From assembly GCA_041859375.1 (NCBI GenBank), contig JBHEKP010000205.1, positions 1-10,201 on the forward strand: a DNA stretch of 10,201 nt, read 5' to 3'. Shown here in pieces: positions 1 to 5,788 of this stretch (position 1 is its first letter; every line of letters starts with the position of its first letter). A model generated the notes under the pieces. That model was not told the DNA's origin, did no database searches, and was given only the letters and a program-made list of their open reading frames with translations. The translations under genes were made by a program, and so were the position numbers. The stretch is from JBHEKP01 sp041859375 (lineage in GTDB: Bacteria; Hydrogenedentota; Hydrogenedentia; Hydrogenedentales; CAITNO01).

Positions 1-9
1 ATTTCCCCC

Positions 10-1101
10 TCAGAAAAGCCCGTCGGGGTCCTTTTCGCCGCCTGCGATGAGCGGCAGGAATTTGAGGTTTGCCTTGGGCAGGGGCAGTGCGGTGATTTCC
101 TGCAGGGTGGCCCAGCGCAGCTCGGTGTGGGCCCGGGCCTCCGGTTCGCCGGACACCAGTGCGCAGTGGTACACGTGCAGGGTGACCCTGAAATGGGTGT
201 AGGCGTGGTTCACCGAAGCGATGAGCCCGCCGGGACGCACCTCCACACCGAGCTCCTCGCGGCATTCGCGGCGGAGCGCCTGTTCGTGGGTTTCGCCGGG
301 CTTCACCTTGCCGCCGGGGAATTCCCAGAGCCCGCCGAGCAGCCCCTCCGCGGGACGGCGGCCCACCAGGCGGGCGTCATTCCGGGCGATGACCGCAACA
401 ACGATCTGGTGGTGCGGCACGGGCTTCTTTTCGCGGCGCACGGGCAGCTCCCCGGCGGTGCCCGCCTCGCGGGCGCGGCAGTGCCCCGCCACGGGACACT
501 CGTCGCAGAGGGGCTTTCGGGGCGCGCAAATCCGCGCGCCCAGCTCCATCATGGCCTGGTTGAAATCGCCGGGGCGGCGGCTGGGCACAAGCGCGGCGGC
601 GAGCCCCCACAGTTCCGTCTCCGTGGCGGAGTCGTCCACGCAGGCGGTGATGTCGTGGAGCCTGGCGAGCACGCGTTTCACGTTGCCGTCCAGCACGGGC
701 ACCCGCTCGCCGAAGGCGATGCTGGCGACGGCCCCGGCGGTGTACCGGCCCACGCCGGGCAGCATCTGGAGCAGGCGCGCCTCGCGGGGAAAGCGGCCGC
801 CGTGCTGGTCGCGGAGGATGCGGGCGGCGGCGTGGAGGTTGCGGGCTCGGGTGTAGTAGCCGAGCCCCTCCCACTGTTTGAGCACCGCCTCCTCGGGCGC
901 GTCGGCGAGGGACTTCAGATCGGGAAAGGCCGCGAGGAACCGCTCGTAGTAGGGCAGGCCCTGGTCCACCCGCGTCTGCTGGAGGATGATTTCCGAGAGC
1001 CACACCCGGTAGGGGTCGCTGGTGCGCCGCCAGGGCAAATCGCGCGCCCCCGCCCGGTACCAGCCGAGCAGCGCCGCGCGAAAGGCCGCGGTATCATTCA
1101 C
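10..1101 (-). CDS. mutY: A/G-specific adenine DNA glycosylase MutY with an intact C-terminal Nudix box
   Basis: MutY removes adenine mispaired with 8-oxoguanine in base-excision repair, in the cytoplasm. The 363-aa product matches the family's usual length. Visible landmarks: LPWR near 22-25; catalytic Glu37 in SEIILQQTRV; helix-hairpin-helix LPGVGRYTAGA at 114-124; catalytic Asp138 in VLDGNV; and the 4Fe-4S cysteines C192-x6-C199-x2-C202-x5-C208. These positions agree with E. coli MutY. The C-terminal domain (about 230-350) has HAYTH at 299-303, matching the FSH-type 8-oxoG recognition loop. It also has a full Nudix motif (G264, E270, R278-E279, E282-E283, G285), which is normally degenerate in MutY. 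The start is GTG at 1101, overlapping the upstream stop as GTGA. An ORF extension to 1473 is Arg/Pro/Gly-rich shadow sequence and was rejected. No clear Shine-Dalgarno precedes the GTG, which suggests translational coupling. Identification is firm; hydrolase activity of the Nudix box is inferred. Confidence 0.96.
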   Translation of the reverse strand: MNDTAAFRAALLGWYRAGARDLPWRRTSDPYRVWLSEIILQQTRVDQGLPYYERFLAAFPDLKSLADAPEEAVLKQWEGLGYYTRARNLHAAARILRDQHGGRFPREARLLQMLPGVGRYTAGAVASIAFGERVPVLDGNVKRVLARLHDITACVDDSATETELWGLAAALVPSRRPGDFNQAMMELGARICAPRKPLCDECPVAGHCRAREAGTAGELPVRREKKPVPHHQIVVAVIARNDARLVGRRPAEGLLGGLWEFPGGKVKPGETHEQALRRECREELGVEVRPGGLIASVNHAYTHFRVTLHVYHCALVSGEPEARAHTELRWATLQEITALPLPKANLKFLPLIAGGEKDPDGLF

Positions 1102-2564
1102 GGCAGGATGTCCGCGGGGAGTGCTTCCCCGAGGGGCTTCAACGGGCACACCGCATAGAGCGCGCGCAGGTTTGCCGCGTGCTCCGGGCCCATCGCGGCG
1201 TAGTCCGCCAGGCCCGCCGCCACGTCGCGCTGTTCCACGGCGGAGAAGTTGAGCCGGTTGGCGGGGGCGCCGTCGGCGAGGACGGGCAGGTTGGACAGCG
1301 CTCCCGCGTAACGCTCCATCAGGCGCAGCAGTTTTGCGGCGTTCAGCACCGACGGGGCCGGCGCGGCCTTCTGGTAGTGCCCCACAAAGCCGTCCGGGCT
1401 GGTGGACCAGTAGTAGGTGGTGTGCCCGGCCTGGGGCGCGGGTCCGCCCTCGTCCATGTAGAACAGCGACCACTGGTGATCGGGGCTCCAGGCCCTTTCG
1501 ATGTTCTTCGGTTTGCCGCCCGGAATTTTCTTCGGGTCGAGGACCATTTCGGCGGTGAATTCAAAGGCCCCCGGCTGGAGCGGCTCGGTGTGGACGAAGA
1601 CCTTTTCCGGGGGCAGGCACTCCTCAAAGGTTTTCCGCGCCTTTTCGTTCACGGTGAGCTCGTCAAAGCCGCGCCTGTACCCCGCCGGGAAGCGGGACAG
1701 GTCCACGGGCAGGGGCCGCGTCCGGGTCATCTGCTCCATGGGCACCAGCATGTCGCCCGTGGCCGCGGTGAGCAGCACCGGGTTGGCGATGCGGTCCAGG
1801 TAGGACACGGGGCTGAGATGGTACCAGGCGTCGTTTGCCATGTCCTTCGGGAAATACTGGTAGGCCCAGTCGGCCAGCATGGTGACCGCGCCGAGCACGG
1901 GCATGGGCGACTCCTTCAGATGGTCGGGATAGCCCGAAAGGGCGCGGTTCGCCTCGATGTAGGCGAGGTTGTAGGCCCAGTTCACCACCGGCGCGTCGGC
2001 GGTGGTGGAGGTGACGGGAAACATGTCGGCGCTCATTTCCAGGGCCATGTAGCCTCCCTGGCTGCCGCCGTCAATGTGCAGGCGCGTCCGGTCCACGAAG
2101 GGGCAGCGCCGCGCCCACTGGATCACCGCGCGGGCCAGGTTGTTGCCGTTGCCCACGGACACGTCGATGGGCGACTCACCGTCCGCGGGGGTGTAGACGG
2201 CGGTGAACACCGCCCAGCCCTTCCGCGCCCAGTGCTTCGCGCCGCCCGCGTCCTTCTCATAGTGGACGTGGCAGAAGGCGGGCGTCTTTTTGCCCCCGAG
2301 CAGGCGGCTCTTGTGGATGACCAGCCGGGCGAGGCCCGTCTTGGCGTCGCCGCGCACCCCCTTGTAGGGCACGCGCACCGTCACCACGCCGAAGAGCCCG
2401 TCGCTTTCCTCCGACACGACGGTGACGGCGCCCTCAAAGCCCGATTCGGAGGGCACCACGCCCTGGATGAAGCATCCCTGGAGCGTGAGCAGGGCGGTGG
2501 CGCCCAGCACCACCGCGGTCATCAGCGTTATCGCCGCGGGAACGGCCAGTTTCCTGAGGCCCAT
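1098..2564 (-). CDS. Alpha/beta hydrolase (prolyl-oligopeptidase/esterase-like), probable lipoprotein
   Basis: This 488-aa protein is probably exported. A basic N-terminus (R4, K5) and a hydrophobic stretch lead to LTLQGC, a plausible lipobox with Cys31. The nucleophile elbow is GGSQGG at 166-171 with Ser168, as in prolyl-oligopeptidase-like and acetyl-esterase-like serine hydrolases. The candidate acid is Asp271 in AATGDMLVP, where the family places Asp after a late core strand. The candidate histidine is His381 in QAGHTTYYW; this is the least certain triad member. About 100 residues (280-380) between the Asp and that His look like an extra domain. GGGGAG lies about 6 nt before the ATG. The gene starts 27 nt after the DUF1080 lipoprotein gene and its TGA overlaps the mutY GTG, so the three are likely cotranscribed. 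The substrate is unknown; deacylation of a glycan or cleavage of a peptide or ester are both possible. Confidence 0.8.
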   Translation of the reverse strand: MGLRKLAVPAAITLMTAVVLGATALLTLQGCFIQGVVPSESGFEGAVTVVSEESDGLFGVVTVRVPYKGVRGDAKTGLARLVIHKSRLLGGKKTPAFCHVHYEKDAGGAKHWARKGWAVFTAVYTPADGESPIDVSVGNGNNLARAVIQWARRCPFVDRTRLHIDGGSQGGYMALEMSADMFPVTSTTADAPVVNWAYNLAYIEANRALSGYPDHLKESPMPVLGAVTMLADWAYQYFPKDMANDAWYHLSPVSYLDRIANPVLLTAATGDMLVPMEQMTRTRPLPVDLSRFPAGYRRGFDELTVNEKARKTFEECLPPEKVFVHTEPLQPGAFEFTAEMVLDPKKIPGGKPKNIERAWSPDHQWSLFYMDEGGPAPQAGHTTYYWSTSPDGFVGHYQKAAPAPSVLNAAKLLRLMERYAGALSNLPVLADGAPANRLNFSAVEQRDVAAGLADYAAMGPEHAANLRALYAVCPLKPLGEALPADILP

Positions 2565-2591
2565 GGGCTTCTCCCCGCCGCGTGAGCGGCC

Positions 2592-3887
2592 TTACAGTTT
2601 CTTCAGGCGGATGTTGCGGTACGCCACCCAGTTGCCGTGGTCGGTGACGCAGATGAACCCCTTGTGCAGGCGCGTTTTCATCACGGGGTCCTCGTCCAGG
2701 TTCATGTCCTGCACCACGACGCCGTTGAGCGTGGCCTTGTAGTGCTGCCCGTCCAGGACAAGCTCCACCGAGTTCCACTCGCCCTCGGGCTTGGCGGCCT
2801 TCGCCTTCGGCGGCACCACCTCGTAGATGGAGCCCGTGCTGGTGTCCGTGGGCTCGGCGATGTCGCTGTCGCCCATGATCTGGAATTCAAACCCGATTTT
2901 CGAGGAGCGGCCGCCGCGCGGCGCGCGCACCCACACGCCGCTGTTGCCGCCCTGCTTGATCTTCCAGTCAAAGCGCAGGATGAAATTGTCGTAGCGGTCG
3001 TGGGTCATGAACGCTCCGGAACCGCCGCGCACCCATTCCAGGCAGCCGTCCCTCGCCTCGAAGGAGGTCTTGCCCGGCTCGCGGGAGAACCAGCCGTTGG
3101 TGGTCTTTCCGTCAAAGAGGGCGATGAATCCCTCGGCGCGCTCCGCCTCGCCGACCGCGCTGTTGTCCGGGGTCCACGGCTCCAGCTCGGAGGGGTCGCG
3201 CAGCGCGTTGTCAATCGCCGCGTAAGCCCCGTCGGACTGGGGCACCACGAAATGGACGTCACCCCGGCCAACGGGCGGCGTCTGGCCCACCAGCAGCGCC
3301 TGCTTCGCCGGGCCGGGATCGGGCGGCGCGTCCACCGTGGCCATGTCACCGTTCTCCGGCGCGGCCACGGTCAGGTTGCGCGCGGTCTTCTTGAACAGTT
3401 TCGCCAGCGCGCCCGCGTCCGGGCCGTCAATCCAGTACACCGCGCGGCCCTCGCCCCGGAACGCCTTCGCCGCGGTGACCACCGCGTGCCTGCGCGCCGC
3501 CGGGTCCTCCACCGCGCCCAGCACCCGCACCAGCGGGGCCATGTGCTGGTCCTTGCAGCGCTGCGCGTAGGCCAGCACCGTTTCCACCGCCTTCGGGTCA
3601 AGCTCTTTCCCGTCCGCGCTGAAACCGGTGAGGTCGAAGGCGACGGTGTTGCCGCCCGGATCGGCGATGCGCGCCAGCATCGGCAGGTCAAGCTCGGGGC
3701 CTGCCGCGACCACCCCGGGCACCTGCACCGCGCGGACGGTGAAATTCTTGTCGCCCTTGCGCAGCACGCCGCGCACAAAGCGGATGTCGTCCTTGCCGTA
3801 TTTGATCATGGCCGTGGCGCAGCCGCCCGAAAGGGCCAGCACGGAGGACGTGATGGAAAGAACAAAAATCCGGGTGAGTGTCTTCAT
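2592..3887 (-). CDS. DUF1080 (3-keto-disaccharide hydrolase-like) lipoprotein with an unrecognised N-terminal domain
   Basis: The 431-aa product begins with a lipoprotein signal: MKTLTR, a hydrophobic core, then LSGGC with Cys23. The C-terminal half (about 252-431) is a DUF1080 domain (PF06439, a concanavalin-like beta-sandwich). It opens with GFIALFDGKTTNGWF and contains GGNSGVWV (313-320), FEFQIMGD (333-340), the GEWNSVELVLDG strand and a terminal YRNIRLKKL. Members of this family cleave 3-keto-glycosides in oxidation-dependent glycan breakdown. The N-terminal part (about 35-240) is not a family I recognise. Its opening strand (NFTVRAVQVPG) and alternating strand/helix pattern recall part of a glycosidase TIM barrel, but I see no catalytic Glu motif. 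The start is ATG with AAGGAA about 8 nt upstream. It heads a likely three-gene unit with the hydrolase and mutY. DUF1080 assignment is strong; the reaction is inferred from the family. Confidence 0.86.
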   Translation of the reverse strand: MKTLTRIFVLSITSSVLALSGGCATAMIKYGKDDIRFVRGVLRKGDKNFTVRAVQVPGVVAAGPELDLPMLARIADPGGNTVAFDLTGFSADGKELDPKAVETVLAYAQRCKDQHMAPLVRVLGAVEDPAARRHAVVTAAKAFRGEGRAVYWIDGPDAGALAKLFKKTARNLTVAAPENGDMATVDAPPDPGPAKQALLVGQTPPVGRGDVHFVVPQSDGAYAAIDNALRDPSELEPWTPDNSAVGEAERAEGFIALFDGKTTNGWFSREPGKTSFEARDGCLEWVRGGSGAFMTHDRYDNFILRFDWKIKQGGNSGVWVRAPRGGRSSKIGFEFQIMGDSDIAEPTDTSTGSIYEVVPPKAKAAKPEGEWNSVELVLDGQHYKATLNGVVVQDMNLDEDPVMKTRLHKGFICVTDHGNWVAYRNIRLKKL

Positions 3888-4017
3888 TGGACGGTTCCTT
3901 TTTCTTCCCGCGGATTGACGGGTGCGGGTGGGGATACTCTAGCAAAAACCGGCGCGGCGTAAAAGCGTTGGGGGAATCATTCCCGCGGCGGGCGGGCATG
4001 GCATCCCCCGCGCGCCG
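3888..4017. other. 130-nt intergenic region between the two DUF1080 genes, with a short dyad
   Basis: This spacer follows the stop of the DUF1080-LamG gene and precedes the DUF1080 lipoprotein gene. It holds a 13-nt palindrome, GGGAAT-c-ATTCCC (3972-3984), which could be an operator or a small hairpin. Read on the minus strand, a run of five Ts (3944-3948) follows a GC-rich stretch, which is weakly terminator-like, but I cannot draw a convincing stem next to it. AAGGAA serves as Shine-Dalgarno for the downstream gene. No convincing -35/-10 pair was found. Confidence 0.35.
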
Positions 4018-5415
4018 TCAGGGCAGCCGTGAAAGCAGCGCCAGTTCAGCGTCGGTGAGGGCGCGGGGCCAGAGGGCGGCCTCCTCCAGCTCGCCGTGGA
4101 ATTTGCGGACCACTTCGCCCTTGTCCGTCTCGGCGGCGATGAGCAGCGGCTCGTCGTTGGCCATGAGCGCGCCGCCCCAGGCCTTTTCCGCCATCAGCCG
4201 GCCGTCGCAGAAGATGGCCAGTTGTTTCCCGTCGTAGCGCCCCGCCAGGTCATGCCAGGCGGCGGCGTCCACGGCGGACACGGGAAAACTCACCATGGCG
4301 AAGCCCTGATCGGTGCGCACTTCGAAGCCAATGTCACCGGTGCCGTCGTTGTTCAGGTCAACACCAAAGAGGTTGAAGTGGAGCCTGTCATGGCCGCCGC
4401 GCTTGGCGAAAAGGCCGCCGTCCCACGCGCCCTTCGGGTCTCGGGCCCGCAGAAACACGGTGGCGGCGTCTTTTCCGGCGTGCAGGTCTTTTCCCGCGTC
4501 GAAATAGGCGCCCGCCATGACGGCCACCTTTGTGCCGGGCCGCGCGCCGCCGCCCAGGGCGAGCACGTTCAGTTCCAGCTCGTAGAAGGCGGGGATGTGG
4601 CGTATGGGCCGCGTGCCCCCGCGCCCGCCCGTGTCCAGCGGCCACCATGCCAGCGCGCCGTCCAGCAGCGCCCGCCGCGGGCGGTCCTGTTCCGCGGGCG
4701 TTTGCACCACCGGCGGCGCGGCGGGCTTCAGCACCTTCAGCCGGATGTTGCGGAACTGCGCGCGCGTGGGCGGTCCGCTGTGCAGTTGCAGGGCCAGAAT
4801 GCCCTGATCCTCGCGGCGGCGCGGGTCGTTGTCCTCCACCGACGAAACAATGCGCCCGTTCACATACAGGGTGATGCTGCCGCCCGCGCAGACCAGGTGG
4901 TACTCGTGCCATTCCTCCAGTTTGAACCATGCGTCGCCCGCCGCCTCCGGGAGGGGTGTGGTGGCACGGTTGCCCTCCGCGTCAAAGACAGTGTGCTCGC
5001 CGCGCAGGGCCAAATCATGCCTCCCATACTCGTCGTATAGCCGGGCCAGCCACGGTGTGTCCAGGTTGTTGTCCATCTGGTAGCCGCACACGTCGTGGTC
5101 GGGCAGTTCGCGGCTGCGGAACTGGAAGCCGTTGTTGATGCCACCCTCGCCGCGCACCCGCGACTCCAGTTTCAGCTCGAAGTCGGCGAGTTCCCCCCCC
5201 TGCCAGATCAAATACTGGTTTGCGGTGCCGGGGTGCTTTTTGGTGATTGTTGCGGTGATGGCCCCGTCCTCAACGGTCCAGTAGGACGGGTCGGCGGCCT
5301 TCCATCCCGCCAGGGACTTTCCGTCAAAGAGGGGGACAAAGCCCTCTTCCGTGCCGTGGGCCGCCCCGGCGGCAAGCGCGGACAATGCCAGCATCCATCG
5401 GCAAAGGTGCGTCAT
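4018..5415 (-). CDS. Secreted DUF1080 protein fused to a LamG-like lectin domain
   Basis: This 465-aa protein has a cleavable signal peptide (MTHLCRWMLALSALAAGAAHG, cut near residue 20), so it is likely periplasmic or extracellular. The DUF1080 domain (about 24-229) begins GFVPLFDGKSLAGWK and has GGINNGFQFRS (91-101), GYQMDN (111-116), the strand WHEYHLVCAGGSITLYVNG and closing FRNIRLKVL (221-229). A Pro-rich linker (231-247) leads to a second beta-sandwich (about 250-465). This ends GELEEAALWPRALTDAELALL, the usual C-terminal signature of LamG/concanavalin-like lectin domains. The family's known role is cleavage of 3-keto-glycosides; the lectin part may bind polysaccharide. The ATG is preceded by GGAGGA at 7-nt spacing. 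A 373-nt region upstream carries candidate promoters and a hairpin. The gene appears monocistronic, or loosely linked to the next DUF1080 gene 130 nt downstream. The domain calls are good; the substrate is unknown. Confidence 0.86.
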   Translation of the reverse strand: MTHLCRWMLALSALAAGAAHGTEEGFVPLFDGKSLAGWKAADPSYWTVEDGAITATITKKHPGTANQYLIWQGGELADFELKLESRVRGEGGINNGFQFRSRELPDHDVCGYQMDNNLDTPWLARLYDEYGRHDLALRGEHTVFDAEGNRATTPLPEAAGDAWFKLEEWHEYHLVCAGGSITLYVNGRIVSSVEDNDPRRREDQGILALQLHSGPPTRAQFRNIRLKVLKPAAPPVVQTPAEQDRPRRALLDGALAWWPLDTGGRGGTRPIRHIPAFYELELNVLALGGGARPGTKVAVMAGAYFDAGKDLHAGKDAATVFLRARDPKGAWDGGLFAKRGGHDRLHFNLFGVDLNNDGTGDIGFEVRTDQGFAMVSFPVSAVDAAAWHDLAGRYDGKQLAIFCDGRLMAEKAWGGALMANDEPLLIAAETDKGEVVRKFHGELEEAALWPRALTDAELALLSRLP

Positions 5416-5453
5416 TGCGGAATCCTCCGGTCATGGTTCATGGGGGTCGCATC

Positions 5454-5459
5454 ATATTA
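5454..5459 (-). promoter_or_regulatory. Possible proximal -10 element (TAATAT)
   Basis: On the minus strand TAATAT lies about 38 nt before the DUF1080-LamG ATG, a sensible position for a short leader. The hexamer 17 nt upstream (TTCTTT, 5477-5482) matches the -35 consensus poorly, and the spacer is almost all C. It is an alternative to the distal promoter near 5644. Confidence 0.25.
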
Positions 5460-5499
5460 GCGGGGGTGGGGGGGAAAAAGAAAGGGCCAAAAACGCGTT

Positions 5500-5542
5500 C
5501 CGCCGGACGAATTGCTCCCGATCCACGCAATTCGTCCGGCGG
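5500..5542 (-). terminator. Perfect 16-bp inverted repeat; stem-loop followed by T-rich sequence
   Basis: The arms CCGCCGGACGAATTGC (5500-5515) and GCAATTCGTCCGGCGG (5527-5542) are exact reverse complements around an 11-nt loop. Read on the minus strand, the stem is followed by AACGCG, then TTTTT, GGCCC, TTT, C, TTTTT. This resembles an intrinsic terminator or attenuator, although the T-run starts 6 nt after the stem rather than at once. The element is 250 nt beyond the MFS stop and 85 nt before the DUF1080-LamG start. It could end read-through from the upstream operon, end a small RNA, or attenuate the downstream gene. A protein-binding palindrome is the alternative. Confidence 0.5.
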
Positions 5543-5643
5543 CACCTCCACCGGAGAGTCAACTGCACTGCTGCCCCATTCTCAACCGGCGCATGCTCCA
5601 CAGAATCATGCCGAAGAAAACGGTCTCTCTTGGGGCAAAGGAC

Positions 5644-5672
5644 ATTATAGCATTATTTTCAAATTATTGGAA
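5644..5672 (-). promoter_or_regulatory. Candidate extended -10 promoter upstream of DUF1080-LamG
   Basis: On the minus strand TGCTATAAT (5644-5652) matches the sigma-70 extended -10 consensus (TGnTATAAT) exactly. The hexamer 17 nt upstream, TTCCAA (5667-5672), matches 3 of 6 -35 positions, which is usual for extended -10 promoters. Transcription would start near 5637, giving a leader of about 220 nt that contains the 5500-5542 stem-loop. The AT-rich setting raises the chance of a random match. Confidence 0.45.
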
Positions 5673-5788
5673 CGACCATTTTTTGGCATTCGCGGACGGC
5701 GCGCCCAGCTAATTGCTATTGTGAGGCATTACCAATAAGAATTGCAAATGTTTTCAGAAACAGGTGGTAATTCTGCAAAAGAACAGAC

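Larger units (their letters stand above)
5416..5788. other. 373-nt intergenic region with a candidate leader or small RNA
   Basis: This region lies between the MFS stop and the DUF1080-LamG start. From high to low coordinate it holds an AT-rich stretch (about 5640-5790), an extended -10 element on the minus strand (5644-5652), complementary 7-mers TGGGGCA (5631-5637) and TGCCCCA (5572-5578), a 16-bp inverted repeat (5500-5542), T-rich stretches on the minus strand (5475-5493) and a G-rich run on the plus strand (5462-5474). Short ORFs across it have weak starts and no recognisable protein, so I treat it as non-coding. Confidence 0.5.

Noticed and set aside
1102..1473. N-terminal extension of MutY by 124 residues
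   Set aside because: The extension is Arg/Gly/Pro-rich shadow sequence lying over the hydrolase gene. GTG at 1101 gives the family length, and E37, D138 and the Fe-S cysteines then fall at the E. coli numbers.
127..3962. Long plus-strand open frames at 127-1158, 1179-2585 and 2637-3962
   Set aside because: They mirror strong minus-strand genes, are His/Arg/Gly/Val-rich and show no domain motif. Long antisense frames are common in GC-rich DNA.
5442..5486. G-quadruplex in the plus-strand G-runs
   Set aside because: There are enough G-runs, but one loop would be about 9-15 nt and there is no supporting context. The run may be only a low-complexity tract.
5500..5542. Terminal repeats of a miniature transposon
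   Set aside because: The arms are only 11 nt apart, leaving no element body, and I see no flanking target duplication.
5385..5738. Small plus-strand ORFs in the large intergenic region
   Set aside because: Their frames overlap each other, starts are weak, ribosome sites are lacking, and the peptides match nothing I recognise.
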